Shown here: positions 20,256 through 29,566 of the stretch, piece by piece
How the letters are laid out: every line of letters begins with the position of its first letter
How positions within the stretch are numbered: the stretch's first letter is position 1
Source of the DNA: Marivita geojedonensis
GTDB lineage: Bacteria > Pseudomonadota > Alphaproteobacteria > Rhodobacterales > Rhodobacteraceae
DNA: 64,000 nucleotides
Assembly: GCF_002115805.1 (NCBI RefSeq)
Contig: NZ_JFKC01000017.1
Location: forward strand, 18,621-82,620
Reading direction: 5' to 3'
The notes under the pieces: generated by a model
Databases searched by the model: none
Told to the model about the DNA's origin: nothing
Seen by the model: only the letters and a program-made list of their open reading frames with translations
Position numbers and translations under genes: made by a program

Positions 20256-20951
20256 TCAGCTGTCCAACTGACGGCTGAGGATCGTGGAGAACTCGTCGGC
20301 AAAGGATTCGTAGCCCGCCAGGATACGGTCACTGTCCGCCGACAGCTTGTTGTAGAAAACAACCGCCGGAATCGCCGCCAGAAGGCCCAGACCGGTGGCC
20401 AGCAGCGCTTCGGCGATACCGGGGGCAACGACCACCAGCGACGTATTCTGCTGCTGCGCGATTTCGACAAAGGCGTGCATGATGCCCCAAACGGTGCCGA
20501 ACAGACCCACAAACGGCGCCACCGACCCGACGGTTGCAAGAACCGCGAGGTTCTTCTGCAGATCCTCGGCTTCTTTCTGAATCGCCACATCCATCGACCG
20601 GTCGATCCGGGCATGCGCCCCGGCAATCAGCCCGCCATCGTCCCTGTGAGACCGTCGCCATTCGGTCATGCCGGCCGCAAAGACGCGCTTTGCCCGTCCC
20701 TGCGGCTCGGGTCCGATCTCGTCGAACAGCTCGTCCAACGGCTCGCCCGACCAGAACGCCCGGTCGAACTCCGCCGCCTCGGCCCGCGCCTTGCGATAGG
20801 CGATCAGCTTTTCGAAAATGATCGCCCACGCCCAGAACGACGCCAGCATGAGCATGATCATGACAATCTTCACCGTCAGTGTGGCGCGCGCGAAAAGGCC
20901 CCACATGGAGAAATCAATCTCCTGCGCCAGCGCAAGTGTTTCTGCTTCCAT
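20256..20951 (-). CDS. tolQ: TolQ, ExbB-family motor protein
   Basis: 231 residues from the ATG at 20951; the upstream in-frame extension has no ribosome site. Three transmembrane helices are visible (about 15-40, 140-165 and 175-200), with the family motif in GSVAPFVGLFGTVWGIMHAF. TolQ forms the pentameric stator of the proton-driven Tol motor. It leads the tolQRAB-pal-cpoB order and follows ybgC after 117 bases. Confidence 0.95.
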   Translation of the reverse strand: MEAETLALAQEIDFSMWGLFARATLTVKIVMIMLMLASFWAWAIIFEKLIAYRKARAEAAEFDRAFWSGEPLDELFDEIGPEPQGRAKRVFAAGMTEWRRSHRDDGGLIAGAHARIDRSMDVAIQKEAEDLQKNLAVLATVGSVAPFVGLFGTVWGIMHAFVEIAQQQNTSLVVVAPGIAEALLATGLGLLAAIPAVVFYNKLSADSDRILAGYESFADEFSTILSRQLDS

Positions 20952-21068
20952 CTGCCTGCTCTTTAGCCGGTTGGCCCCAATTCTCCGGGCTCTGATTACC
21001 AGCCTCAATACCGCAATTGCAGGGGAAACGCCAACACAATGGCGTCAGAACAGCCGCAAACGGTCCGT

Positions 21069-21458
21069 CTAGTGAATCTGACGGCGGATATTTGCCGGAA
21101 GCCGTGCGGGCGCACCGCCCTCTCCGACGCAAACCACCGTCACTTCGGCCTGAAACAGCAGGTCATCGCCCCGAACCACCTCCTGCGACATGATCAACCG
21201 CACGCCGGTGACGGCTTTGACAACGGTGCGCACAAGAAGCTCGTCATCGAATTTCGCGGGCCTGAGGTAGTCGGCCTCAACCCGGCGCACGACAAAGACA
21301 ACGCCATCCTCTTCGCGCATCGCATTCTGGTCGACTCCCAGCGACCGCACCCAGTCTGACCGCGCCCGTTCGATATAGCGCAGGTAATTGGCGTAGTAGA
21401 CGATCCCGCCCATGTCGGTGTCTTCGTAATACACCCGGATCGGCAGTTCATGCACCAT
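21069..21458 (-). CDS. ybgC: YbgC acyl-CoA thioesterase of the Tol cluster
   Basis: 129 residues with the 4-hydroxybenzoyl-CoA-thioesterase signature YEDTDMGGIVYYANYLRYIERAR, whose Asp is catalytic. YbgC is a cytoplasmic hotdog thioesterase linked genetically to tolQ and probably acts on acyl-ACP or acyl-CoA near phospholipid synthesis. Its ATG overlaps the stop of the upstream gene (TGATG), suggesting coupling. Confidence 0.92.
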   Translation of the reverse strand: MVHELPIRVYYEDTDMGGIVYYANYLRYIERARSDWVRSLGVDQNAMREEDGVVFVVRRVEADYLRPAKFDDELLVRTVVKAVTGVRLIMSQEVVRGDDLLFQAEVTVVCVGEGGAPARLPANIRRQIH

Positions 21459-22099
21459 CAGTTCACCTCTCCCTGGGCCACCTGCATCCGTGCGGCAAGG
21501 CGCAGCGCGTGGCTTGCATCATCCGCCTTCGCCGGCATCACCGGATCGTACCCAGCGCGGATCAGCGCACCGATCTCTGGCCGCAGCACCACCCGTCCAT
21601 CCTCCAACTTTCCCAAAGGCGACCGGTCGGTGAACGCCACATCGGACCAGAGCAGCATCGACTGCACCACCTGGCTCAGCGCCAGTGTCTCGGCGGGTTG
21701 CGCCGACATCACCTCGTCCATCCGCAGGAATATGAAACAGGCCTTGATCGCGCCCGCCTCATCAAACCGGAACACGCGGTACTGGTTCGCCTCCGCCTCC
21801 GCAAGCCGCTCCACAAGAGGGGCAAGACCGTCGATCAGCCGGTCCAGATCGGGAACCGCCAGCAATTCGTCCCATTCACGGAAGAAGAACACCATCACAT
21901 TGGTGCCAAGCTCCGGATCCGTCTCGGCCATGTGATGGCCCGCCATGGCACAGACCGCTTCGAACGCGCCTTTGACAACGGACAGCGTGGCGTCCTCGAC
22001 ACCGAACACGATCGGCGCAATCGGACGTCCCCAGCGGGCAAACAGATAGCTCCCATCGGACCGGGTGAAAAACCGCTCGACCTCGGCTGCGTCCATCAT
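21458..22099 (-). CDS. Conserved hypothetical protein between ruvB and ybgC
   Basis: 213 residues from the ATG at 22099, preceded by AGGGGGCGG. The protein is soluble and acidic with no signal peptide or membrane segment. I do not recognise a family; the stretch GTNVMVFFFREWDELLAVPDL and the regular alternation of hydrophobic residues suggest a compact alpha/beta fold. Its stop overlaps the ybgC start, so it is translated in the same operon as the Tol genes, which suggests an envelope or division role without proving it. Confidence 0.7.
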   Translation of the reverse strand: MMDAAEVERFFTRSDGSYLFARWGRPIAPIVFGVEDATLSVVKGAFEAVCAMAGHHMAETDPELGTNVMVFFFREWDELLAVPDLDRLIDGLAPLVERLAEAEANQYRVFRFDEAGAIKACFIFLRMDEVMSAQPAETLALSQVVQSMLLWSDVAFTDRSPLGKLEDGRVVLRPEIGALIRAGYDPVMPAKADDASHALRLAARMQVAQGEVN

Positions 22100-22175
22100 G
22101 GGCACCGCCCCCTTGCTTCTTCTTTTTCCAAATATGCAGTCACGACCACTGGCACAGGGCGCTCCGCCGGGCAAG

Positions 22176-23204
22176 TCACGCCTGTCCGAACAAATCCGAC
22201 TGCTGCGGTCCCTTCGGTGCCGCCAACCCCAGATGGCTCCAGCCCTTCTGAGCCAGCATCCGGCCGCGCGGCGTGCGCTGGATCAGACCCTGCTGCAACA
22301 GATAGGGCTCGATCACCTCTTCCAGCGCGTCCCGGCTTTCCGACAGCGCCGCCGACAGCGTTTCGATCCCGACAGGCCCACCGGCATAGTTCTCGGCAAT
22401 CAGCCGCAGATACCGGCGATCCGCCGCATCGAGGCCCAGCCCGTCGACCCCCAAACGGGTCAGCGCGCCATCGGCCAGTTCGCGCGTGACGACGCCATTC
22501 CCTTCGACCACCGCGAAATCGACCACCCGCCGCAAAAGACGCCCGGCAATCCGCGGCGTCCCCCGCGACCGCCGCGCAATCTCGCGCGCGCCCTCAGGTG
22601 CGGCCTCGACTCCAAGCTTCACCGCGTTGCGCGACACAATCGTGTTCAGCTCGTCTTCGGTATAGAAATTGAGCCGCGTCGGAATGCCGAAGCGGTCCCG
22701 TAAGGGCGTTGTCAGCAGCCCCAACCGCGTCGTCGCCCCGACCAGTGTAAAGGGCTGCAATTCGATCCGCACCGTCCGCGCCGCCGGCCCTTCACCGATC
22801 ACGAGGTCCAGCTCGTAATCCTCCAGCGCCGGATAGAGCACTTCTTCCACAGCCGGGTTAAGACGGTGGATTTCGTCGATGAACAGAACATCCCGCGCTT
22901 CGAGGTTGGTCAGGATCGCCGCCAGATCGCCGGCCTTGGCCAGAACCGGCCCAGAGGTCATGCGGAACCCGACCCCCAACTCGCGCGCCATGATCTGCGC
23001 GAGCGTCGTCTTGCCCAATCCCGGCGGGCCGTGGAACAGCGTGTGGTCCATCGCCTCGCCGCGCTGCCGCGCCGATTGGATGAACACCCGCAGATTCGCC
23101 CGCGCCTCCGCCTGCCCGATGAAATCGTCGAGCATCTGCGGGCGCAACGCGCGGTCACGGTCTTCGGGCAGCGGGTCGGGCCGTACGATCGGATCAGAGG
23201 CCAT
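22176..23204 (-). CDS. ruvB: RuvB Holliday junction branch-migration helicase
   Basis: 342 residues: AAA+ ATPase with Walker [13 protein letters not shown] near residue 60, Walker [18 protein letters not shown], sensor and arginine-finger region [19 protein letters not shown], and the C-terminal winged helix ([30 protein letters not shown]). RuvB drives branch migration with RuvA. It is 4 bases after ruvA on the same strand. Confidence 0.98.
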   Translation of the reverse strand: MASDPIVRPDPLPEDRDRALRPQMLDDFIGQAEARANLRVFIQSARQRGEAMDHTLFHGPPGLGKTTLAQIMARELGVGFRMTSGPVLAKAGDLAAILTNLEARDVLFIDEIHRLNPAVEEVLYPALEDYELDLVIGEGPAARTVRIELQPFTLVGATTRLGLLTTPLRDRFGIPTRLNFYTEDELNTIVSRNAVKLGVEAAPEGAREIARRSRGTPRIAGRLLRRVVDFAVVEGNGVVTRELADGALTRLGVDGLGLDAADRRYLRLIAENYAGGPVGIETLSAALSESRDALEEVIEPYLLQQGLIQRTPRGRMLAQKGWSHLGLAAPKGPQQSDLFGQA

Positions 23205-23208
23205 GTCC

Positions 23209-23877
23209 CTACCCCTTCGGCGCCAACAGTTTCAACGCGGCGCGGATCAAAGCCGGTGTATCGGCCTCCGGGGCGTCCCCTGCCGCCTGCGCCACCGCGC
23301 TCGCCGCCTCGCCCGGCGCATAGCCCAGATTGCTGAGCGCTGACAGCGCCTCGGCCTGTGCAGAAGCACTCGGAGCGGGCGCAGGCACTACCGGGGCTGC
23401 GGCCGCAGGTTCGATCACCGCATCCTCATCCGAGGCGACAGCCGCCATCGAAGCAGACCCGCCCATCGCCATCACCGCAGGGGCCTTGTCCTTCAATTCA
23501 TTGACCACCCGCTGCGCCGTCTTCGGACCGATCCCCTTGGCCGCCTTGACAGAGTTCCAGTCCCCCAGCGCAATTGCACGGCTGACCCCGTCCGGCCCGA
23601 GTGCTCCAAGAATGGACAGCGACGCCTTCGCGCCGACGCCCTGAACCGACATCAGCAACCGATGCCATTCCTTTTCCACGAGCGTCGGAAACCCGAAAAG
23701 CTGCAGGATGTCCTCGCGCACCAGCAGGTCGGTATAAAGCGCGGCCGCCTCACCGGGGCGTCCGATCTGCGACAGCACCCGGTCCGAGCAATAAACAACA
23801 TACCCCACACCGCGCACGTCGATCAGAACATGATCATCGGCCTTGTATTCGATCCGCCCCGCTATCCGCCCGATCAT
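23209..23877 (-). CDS. ruvA: RuvA Holliday junction-binding protein
   Basis: 222 residues: N-terminal OB fold ([28 protein letters not shown]), two helix-hairpin-helix motifs ([31 protein letters not shown]), an alanine-rich flexible linker (about 135-175), and a C-terminal RuvB-binding domain. It is about 20 residues longer than E. coli RuvA because of the linker. The start overlaps ruvC by four bases (ATGA). Confidence 0.97.
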   Translation of the reverse strand: MIGRIAGRIEYKADDHVLIDVRGVGYVVYCSDRVLSQIGRPGEAAALYTDLLVREDILQLFGFPTLVEKEWHRLLMSVQGVGAKASLSILGALGPDGVSRAIALGDWNSVKAAKGIGPKTAQRVVNELKDKAPAVMAMGGSASMAAVASDEDAVIEPAAAAPVVPAPAPSASAQAEALSALSNLGYAPGEAASAVAQAAGDAPEADTPALIRAALKLLAPKG

Positions 23878-24362
23878 GCCCGCATCCTCATCCCCGGCCC
23901 CGTCATGTGATGCGCATGGCAGATCGCAATGGCCAGCGCATCCGCCGCGTCGGAACCGGCGATTTCAGCACCCGGCAACTGCATCTTCACCATGTGCTCC
24001 ACCTGCCGCTTATCCGCGTGACCAACCCCGACAACCGTCTTCTTCACCGAGTTCGGTGAATACTCTCCGATCTCAAGCCCGAACTGCGCAGGCACCAGCA
24101 AGGCGACGCCCCGCGCCTGCCCCAGCTTAAGCGTCCCGACAGCGTCCTTGTTCACAAAGGTCTTTTCGATAGCCACCGTTTCCGGCTGGTAGCGGTGGAA
24201 CACATCCGTCAGCGCGGTGTGCAAAGTGAGCAGGCGCATCGCCAATTCACCGTCCCCGGACAGGCAGACACCGTTCGCGACATGGCGCAAGCGACTCCCC
24301 TCGGCTTCGATAACGCCCCATCCAAGGAAGCGCAGCCCCGGATCGATCCCCAAAACACGCAT
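23874..24362 (-). CDS. ruvC: RuvC Holliday junction resolvase
   Basis: 162 residues, normal for RuvC. The catalytic acidic residues lie in [13 protein letters not shown] (Asp7), [11 protein letters not shown] (Glu near 66), and the C-terminal [15 protein letters not shown] (Asp near 140). It cleaves Holliday junctions symmetrically in complex with RuvAB. It leads the ruvCAB operon and is divergent from the DUF1127 gene across about 310 bases. Confidence 0.97.
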   Translation of the reverse strand: MRVLGIDPGLRFLGWGVIEAEGSRLRHVANGVCLSGDGELAMRLLTLHTALTDVFHRYQPETVAIEKTFVNKDAVGTLKLGQARGVALLVPAQFGLEIGEYSPNSVKKTVVGVGHADKRQVEHMVKMQLPGAEIAGSDAADALAIAICHAHHMTGPGMRMRA

Positions 24363-24678
24363 ACTGCTCGCGCCTTTGTTGCTTTTAAATCACGGCTAGC
24401 ACGAAACGCGAACAAACGCCAAGCATTCAAAACAAATCCGAGGCACGAAAACGGGTGTCGAAAACGGACGCCGCCCTGTCGCCTCTGGATGCCACAGGCG
24501 AAATACGACATCGAAAATGTCGTATTTTTCCAACTTTTCCCAGTCACTTACCAAGCCCCGCAAGCTATGCACAAATCGCATAAAAACTATGCAAAAAGGA
24601 CAATTGAAGCCGCGAAATTCCACAACTAGATGCGCGTCAGACAAACAACTTCTCCCCCCTTTCTCAAGGAACATGGCA
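24363..24678. other. Non-coding spacer between ruvC and the DUF1127 gene
   Basis: About 315 bases, visibly more AT-rich than the neighbours, with no acceptable reading frame. It must contain the ruvC promoter and that of the DUF1127 gene. Two adjacent hairpins at 24480-24527 are listed separately. Further right, GCATA-AAAAC-TATGC (24578-24592) forms a small dyad with a second CTATGC word just upstream, a possible operator for the DUF1127 gene. Confidence 0.5.
24480..24532 (+). ncRNA. Candidate small RNA 3' end: two hairpins and T-run
   Basis: CGCCT-C-TGG-ATG-CCA-C-AGGCG (24480-24500) is followed directly by the perfect stem AAATACGACAT (24501-24511) / ATGTCGTATTT (24517-24527) with loop CGAAA, then TTCC. 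The second hairpin with its terminal T-run looks like a Rho-independent terminator on the plus strand, yet no plus-strand gene precedes it. A small RNA starting somewhere in 24370-24450 would explain this. The promoter is not evident. Confidence 0.3.
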
Positions 24679-24870
24679 ATGGCCGCTTTTGACACATCCC
24701 GTCCGACATATGCCGCAGGCCAACAAGGCTTCGGCGCTTTCGCAGCATCTCTGATCGCCGCATTCACCGCATGGAACGATGCGCGTCAGACCCGTATCGC
24801 ACTGAGCCAGCTCAGCGATCACGAGCTTGACGATATCGGTCTGACCCGGGGCGACATCAACTCGCTCTGA
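24679..24870 (+). CDS. DUF1127 small protein
   Basis: 63 residues from the ATG at 24679. AAGGA at 24666-24670 is correctly spaced for this codon but only two bases from the ATG at 24673, so the second start was chosen. The C-terminus has the DUF1127 pattern WNDARQTRIALSQLSDHELDDIGLTRGDI. Members are short, arginine-rich proteins common in alphaproteobacteria; some affect RNA turnover, phosphate or stress responses. A strong terminator follows, so it is monocistronic. Confidence 0.85.
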   Translation: MAAFDTSRPTYAAGQQGFGAFAASLIAAFTAWNDARQTRIALSQLSDHELDDIGLTRGDINSL

Positions 24871-24890
24871 GTTTCGTCCGGATCGACAGC

Positions 24891-24927
24891 AAAAAAGCCG
24901 TGTCAGGTTTCCTGACACGGCTTTTTT
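24891..24927 (+). terminator. Strong Rho-independent terminator after DUF1127 gene
   Basis: A perfect 17-base inverted repeat (24891-24907 and 24911-24927) with a TTT loop. The arms start with AAAAAAGCCGTGTCAGG, so T-runs follow on both strands. It can end the DUF1127 transcript and the convergent transcript from 24961-25308. Confidence 0.93.
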
Positions 24928-24960
24928 CATGTGTGAGCAAAAGAGAGACGGCCGGAGAGA

Positions 24961-25308
24961 TCAGCCGATGATGGCCCCCAGCAGCTTGGCCAGCGGCGCC
25001 GTGATCGGGTCGAGCTGCATGAAGATCGCACCGACCTGCTCAACAAAACCACCGTCGCGCAGAAGATCGACCTGTTGCACATAGGCTTCCTCACCCAGAA
25101 TGGTGACGATACACGCCTTGAGGAAGAACAGGATCCCGAACGGCAAGAGCAGCGCCGAGAAGTTGAAGGACTCGCGGATGTGGTTCAGCGGAATGTGCGC
25201 AACGACCCCGTTCTTGTCCATCTTGGTGACATAGCCCCGGGACAGTTGGCGGTGGCGGCGAAGAACCTTGCGGTACCGTTCGTCGAACATGTCCTGCTGT
25301 TTGGTCAT
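24961..25308 (-). CDS. Small single-span membrane protein, unknown
   Basis: 115 residues from the ATG at 25308. A basic, soluble N-terminus (RYRKVLRRHRQLSRGYVTKMDKNG) is followed by one hydrophobic helix (about residues 50-72, SALLLPFGILFFLKACIVTIL) and an amphipathic C-terminus. No family is recognised, though the layout resembles small roseobacter inner-membrane proteins of unknown role. It ends in the shared terminator with the DUF1127 gene and stands alone upstream. Confidence 0.65.
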   Translation of the reverse strand: MTKQQDMFDERYRKVLRRHRQLSRGYVTKMDKNGVVAHIPLNHIRESFNFSALLLPFGILFFLKACIVTILGEEAYVQQVDLLRDGGFVEQVGAIFMQLDPITAPLAKLLGAIIG

Positions 25309-25441
25309 TGTTAGCAGCCTTTTTTCCGGCCCCCACCGGATGTGTCCGAGATAGGGGCGGAATGTGGCAAGAATGGGGCAATCAAGGCAGATTTTACGAA
25401 AATGCGGCAAAAACCTGCGGGAATTGGCAAATGCGGCGGAT

Positions 25442-26317
25442 TTATGATCCGCCTTTTTTGAGCGTCAGCGTCGTCCAGTCACCAATCTCCTCGCGATGCC
25501 AGGTATTGATGCCATTTCGTGCATAAACCTCTGCCACTTCATCGCCTTGATCGTTCAGGATGCCCGACAGGATCGCGAATCCCCCGTCCGCAAGGTGGCT
25601 CGCCATGTCCGGGGCAAGGTCGATCAGCGGCTGTTTGAGGATATTGGCAAAGACCAGATCGAAGGGCGCGGCAGCATGCAGCTGCGGATGTTCGAACCCC
25701 ATCGCCTCCAGACAGGTGACGCGTCCGCTCAGGCCATTCGCGCTGACATTCGCCTCAGCGACATCAACCGCCACCTGATCCATATCGCTCGCCAGCACGG
25801 TTTCGGGCCAGACACGCGCCGCAGCCATCGCCAGAACTGCCGTGCCACAGCCGATATCCGCCACGTTGTGACAGACCACCCCCGCGTCAAGCAGTCGATC
25901 CAGAGCACGCAGGCAGCCCTGCGTCGTTCCGTGGTGCCCGGTGCCAAAGGCCATGGCCGCTTCGATCAGCAGCGGTTCAACCCCTTCCGGCACGGTCTCG
26001 GCGTCGTGGCTGCCATAGACATAGAAGCGCCCGGCATGAACCGGCACCAGTTCGCGCCGCACCTTGGCGACCCAATCCGTATCCGGCAGTTCCGACACCA
26101 CGAACGGCTTGGCCTTATGTGCCGCCGCCAGCAGCGCGAGGGCCACCTCGTCCGGAGCTTCGAGGAAATAGCCGCCCACTTCCCACATGCCGCTGCCGTC
26201 CTCGATCTCGAACACGCCAACGCCGTAGGGTTCGGTCGTCAGATCCTCCAAGGCAGCGCCCAGCGCCTCGGCCGACTCTTTGTCAGACAGTGTGGTGAAT
26301 GCTGTGAAGGTGGTCAT
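25442..26317 (-). CDS. prmA: Ribosomal protein L11 methyltransferase PrmA
   Basis: 291 residues from the ATG at 26317. An N-terminal substrate-recognition domain (about 1-100) is followed by a class I methyltransferase with AMAFGTGHHGTTQGCL, motif I VADIGCGTAVLAMAA, DMDQVAVDVAEANV, and the motif IV FANILKQPL. PrmA trimethylates L11 using S-adenosylmethionine. The AMAFGTGHHxTT motif is diagnostic. It stands alone between two unknown genes. Confidence 0.93.
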   Translation of the reverse strand: MTTFTAFTTLSDKESAEALGAALEDLTTEPYGVGVFEIEDGSGMWEVGGYFLEAPDEVALALLAAAHKAKPFVVSELPDTDWVAKVRRELVPVHAGRFYVYGSHDAETVPEGVEPLLIEAAMAFGTGHHGTTQGCLRALDRLLDAGVVCHNVADIGCGTAVLAMAAARVWPETVLASDMDQVAVDVAEANVSANGLSGRVTCLEAMGFEHPQLHAAAPFDLVFANILKQPLIDLAPDMASHLADGGFAILSGILNDQGDEVAEVYARNGINTWHREEIGDWTTLTLKKGGS

Positions 26318-26465
26318 GGATGCCCCCGTTTGTATTGAGCCGGGGCTTACTCGCCTTTGTCGCTGCTGACCAGCAGGAAAGGCCTGACCCACATGAGAAT
26401 GGACAGATCGGCTTTGCCGAATTTATCCTCGACGCCACAACACTCGTTTATTGCTTGGGGCTCCC

Positions 26466-26855
26466 ATGAAAAAATTCCTGAAAATCGCCGCGATCATTGT
26501 CGGCGTATTGGTCCTACTGGGTGCGGTGGGGTATTCTGTCGTTATGTACGCATCTTCCGGCGCGCGCTCCACGGCTCGCGACTTCATCATGCTCAGCAGC
26601 ACCGGCAACCATGACGAGGCAAACGCGTTCCTGCATCAATCCCTGAGAACAGAGGAAAACATCCAGAAGATCGCTGCCATCTTCGACGGGGTCGACCCTT
26701 ACACCGAGGTTTCGTTTTCGGGCGTGAGCATGTCCGGAGGATCAACGTCGTTGGAAGGCACGGCCAAAACGGGGGAAGGCTGTGCTTCGAAAGTCGAGAT
26801 GCAGATGGTCGAAGAACAGATCACCTATTTCAACATCTCGCCGCTCTGTCGCTGA
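26466..26855 (+). CDS. Membrane-anchored protein of unknown function
   Basis: 129 residues from the ATG at 26466. An N-terminal helix (KIAAIIVGVLVLLGAVGYSVVMY) anchors a periplasmic domain of about 95 residues that starts ARDFIMLSSTGNHDEANAFLHQSL and has an alternating beta pattern. The layout resembles DUF4878-type or NTF2-like small domains, but similarity is too weak to assign. It is convergent with the MFS gene, which ends 4 bases away. Confidence 0.65.
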   Translation: MKKFLKIAAIIVGVLVLLGAVGYSVVMYASSGARSTARDFIMLSSTGNHDEANAFLHQSLRTEENIQKIAAIFDGVDPYTEVSFSGVSMSGGSTSLEGTAKTGEGCASKVEMQMVEEQITYFNISPLCR

Positions 26856-26858
26856 CCG

Positions 26859-28094
26859 TCACTCAGCAGGGGCCGCCGCCACATAGCGAGAGAAGACAGT
26901 CTCGTTGCCCGGCTCGGGATGGCGCGGGATCAAAAGCGCCAGCATGAGCGAGACCAGCGCCATGCCCGCCGCCAGAGCAAAGACCGCGCCCGGAGAGATC
27001 AGCCAGAGATACCCCAGCAGTGCGGGCAGGAAGACCGCCGCGATATGGTTGATGGTGAACGCCACAGCCGCCGTCGGCGCGATGTCGCCCGGATCAGCGA
27101 TCTTCTGGAAATAGGTTTTGATCGCCAGCGCCAAGGCGAAAAAGATGTTGTTCGCGATATACAGCACCGTGGCCAGCGTCACCCCCCAGCCGAACCAGTA
27201 TATTCCGCCGTACAGAACGAAGACGATCACCAGACCCACATACTCCACCGCCATCGCGTTGCGCTCACCGAACCGGTGCACGATCCGTCCCAGCACCGGT
27301 GCCAGCACCATGTTCGCCACCAGTGTCACCAGCATCAGCTTGGTAATCTGGTCCACGTCCAGCCCGAACCGCTCCACCATCATGAACGCGGCAAAGACGA
27401 CAAAAATCTGCCGCCGCGCACCGGACATGAATTGCAGCGCGTAATAGAGCCAATAGCGTTTGCGCAGGATGAACTTCTTGACCTGCGGGTTGGGTGCTTC
27501 AAACTGCGGCATCATCACAACGCAATAGGCGACGATGATCAGCGTCAGTGCGCCTGACACCATGTAAACGAAGTTGTAGCTCAGGTCATAGGCGCGCCAG
27601 GTGACCACGATCACCCCGTAGGCGACAAGCGTCGCTGCGGATGCCGCCGACACCAGCAAGCCCAGCATCTGCGGCGCGCGGTCCTTCGGCAGCCATTGCA
27701 GCTGCAACGACTGGTTCACCGTTTCATAGTAGTGAAACCCGATCGAGCTGATCAGCGTCACAAAGAGCAACCCGCCCATGGATGGGAAATAGGCCGTCAG
27801 CGCGGTCGCGATCCCCAGCATGGCAAGCGAGATCATCGCAAGCGTCTGTTCGCGGATGAAAATGATCACCGCGATCACCCCAACGGCAAGAAACCCCGGA
27901 ATTTCCCGCACCGTGTGCAGCCACCCGATGTCGGCCCCATCGAACTGCGCCACCTCGATGACGAAGTTGTTGAGCAGCGCCGACCATGTCGAAAACGACA
28001 GGGGCATGGCAATCGCCATCAGGAACAGCAGCGTGATGGGCCGGCGATAAATCGGCAGGTCACGCGCATCTGCAAGGGGAACAATGCGGTTCAT
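26859..28094 (-). CDS. MFS-family transporter
   Basis: 411 residues from the ATG at 28094; a second ATG sits just before it at 28097, but the AAGGGAG ribosome site is better spaced for 28094. About twelve hydrophobic helices with a central loop near 190-205 and a typical cytoplasmic RKRYW motif. The substrate cannot be deduced. It is divergent from the YeeE gene across 240 bases holding two FNR-type boxes, and the nearer box (28162-28175) lies about 67 bases upstream of this start, so oxygen-dependent control is plausible. Confidence 0.8.
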   Translation of the reverse strand: MNRIVPLADARDLPIYRRPITLLFLMAIAMPLSFSTWSALLNNFVIEVAQFDGADIGWLHTVREIPGFLAVGVIAVIIFIREQTLAMISLAMLGIATALTAYFPSMGGLLFVTLISSIGFHYYETVNQSLQLQWLPKDRAPQMLGLLVSAASAATLVAYGVIVVTWRAYDLSYNFVYMVSGALTLIIVAYCVVMMPQFEAPNPQVKKFILRKRYWLYYALQFMSGARRQIFVVFAAFMMVERFGLDVDQITKLMLVTLVANMVLAPVLGRIVHRFGERNAMAVEYVGLVIVFVLYGGIYWFGWGVTLATVLYIANNIFFALALAIKTYFQKIADPGDIAPTAAVAFTINHIAAVFLPALLGYLWLISPGAVFALAAGMALVSLMLALLIPRHPEPGNETVFSRYVAAAPAE

Positions 28095-28161
28095 CATCTC
28101 CCTTTACGCCTGCTCGCAGCCATTGGCGAGAGCCAAGCAGGCCGGGAACAGCCGGTGTGCA

Positions 28162-28175
28162 TCGATTCACATCAA
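28162..28175. promoter_or_regulatory. FNR/FnrL-type box facing the MFS gene
   Basis: TCGAT-TCAC-ATCAA matches nine of ten defined bases of the FNR consensus TTGAT-N4-ATCAA. It overlaps a perfect palindrome, ATCAAGC-GCTTGAT (28171-28184). The site lies about 67 bases before the MFS start. Confidence 0.5.
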
Positions 28176-28268
28176 GCGCTTGATCCGTCCTGAATGGGCG
28201 CAACAGGAGATCCGAAACCCGAATTGGGCGCGAAACCCGGCGATTTGGGGCAAATCGGCATACGCCAT

Positions 28269-28282
28269 CTGATCCAAATCAA
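28269..28282. promoter_or_regulatory. FNR/FnrL-type box facing the YeeE gene
   Basis: CTGAT-CCAA-ATCAA again matches nine of ten defined bases of TTGAT-N4-ATCAA. It is 54 bases upstream of the chosen ATG of the YeeE/YedE gene, a typical position for activation near -41.5. Confidence 0.55.
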
Positions 28283-28336
28283 GGCGAACACATTCACGCT
28301 CGCGCATGCATGGCCAACCCAAGACCGGAGACCGCC

Positions 28337-29398
28337 ATGGACCTTGTCACCCTTGTGGACCGCATCGGCGAAGCACCCACCGCCGCCCTGTTCGGACTGA
28401 TCACCGGCATCACCTTCGGGGTTGCCGCCCAGCGTTCGCGTTTCTGTCTGCGCGCGGCCACCGTCGAATTCGCCCGTGGCATGATGCAGGACAAGGTCGC
28501 GGTGTGGCTGCTCACCTTCTCGACCGCCGTGGTCTGGGTACAGGCAGCGCAGATGTTCGGCCTGATCGACACAACAGAAGCGCGCATGATGGCCGTCCCC
28601 GGAAGCTGGTCCGGCGCCATCATCGGCGGGCTGATGTTCGGTGCTGGCATGGTTCTCGCACGCGGCTGTTCCGGGCGGCTTCTGGTTCTGGCCGCAACCG
28701 GCAACCTGCGATCTGTCGTGTCGGGCCTGATCTTTGCCGTGGTCGCACAGATGAGCCTCACTGGCTGGCTCGCTCCGATCCGCGACAGTCTTGCCGCCAT
28801 GTGGATCACATCCGGCGGGCGCAATTTGGACCTTTTGACTGCGCTGCACCTTCCCGAGGGTTCGGGCCTTGTGTTCGGCCTCGCCACCGCGCTGCTGGCT
28901 CTTGAGCTGTCACGACGCAACCAGATCGGCTGGCAGCGTCTGGTCTTCGCCTCGGGCGTTGGTTTCGCCGTCGCGATGGGGTGGGCTTTCACCTATGCGC
29001 TCAGCCTCGTCGCGTTCGAACCTGTCCAGATCGAAAGCGCCACCTTCACCGGGCCGTCCGCCAACACGCTGATGTTCTTCCTCGACCGGTCGTCTGTTCT
29101 GGAATTCGACATCGGTCTGGTGCCCGGCGTGGTGATCGGCTCTTTCCTCGCGGCTCTGTTCACTGGCGAGTTGAAGTTCCAGGGCTTCGAAGGTCCGACC
29201 CCCATGCGCAACGCGATGATCGGCGCAGCGCTGATGGGCTTTGGCGGGATGCTTGCGGGCGGCTGTGCGATCGGCGCAGGCGTCACCGGCGGATCGATCT
29301 TTGCCGGCACAGCGTGGCTCGCCCTCTTCTGCATGTGGATCGGCGGGATGAGCATGGATCTGGTGATGGGCGGACGGGGGCAACCCGCCGCAGTCTGA
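28337..29398 (+). CDS. YeeE/YedE-family transporter (second copy)
   Basis: 353 residues from the ATG at 28337, with CCGGAGACCGCC upstream; an ATG at 28310 has no ribosome site. About ten helices in two similar halves, each with a conserved Cys in a glycine-rich turn: ARGCSGRLLVLAATGNLRS near residue 110 and AGGCAIGAGVTGGS near 310. These match the YeeE/YedE transporter family, which moves thiosulfate or other sulfur-containing compounds. It is only distantly similar to the soxT-like gene at 2208. A likely FNR box suggests low-oxygen expression. Confidence 0.8.
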   Translation: MDLVTLVDRIGEAPTAALFGLITGITFGVAAQRSRFCLRAATVEFARGMMQDKVAVWLLTFSTAVVWVQAAQMFGLIDTTEARMMAVPGSWSGAIIGGLMFGAGMVLARGCSGRLLVLAATGNLRSVVSGLIFAVVAQMSLTGWLAPIRDSLAAMWITSGGRNLDLLTALHLPEGSGLVFGLATALLALELSRRNQIGWQRLVFASGVGFAVAMGWAFTYALSLVAFEPVQIESATFTGPSANTLMFFLDRSSVLEFDIGLVPGVVIGSFLAALFTGELKFQGFEGPTPMRNAMIGAALMGFGGMLAGGCAIGAGVTGGSIFAGTAWLALFCMWIGGMSMDLVMGGRGQPAAV

Positions 29399-29566
29399 CG
29401 CCAGCGGTCCGCGCAGGGCGGTCATTGTACAGCCTGACATGCACCCCTAGCGTATCGCTGAAATCGGCGTGAGGGACGGATTTCCTGTCTACACAGGACC
29501 CCAAACCGTGCTATCCTGAATCATTAATTAATTTTTCGACCACCCTTTTTAACAAATGGTAATCCC

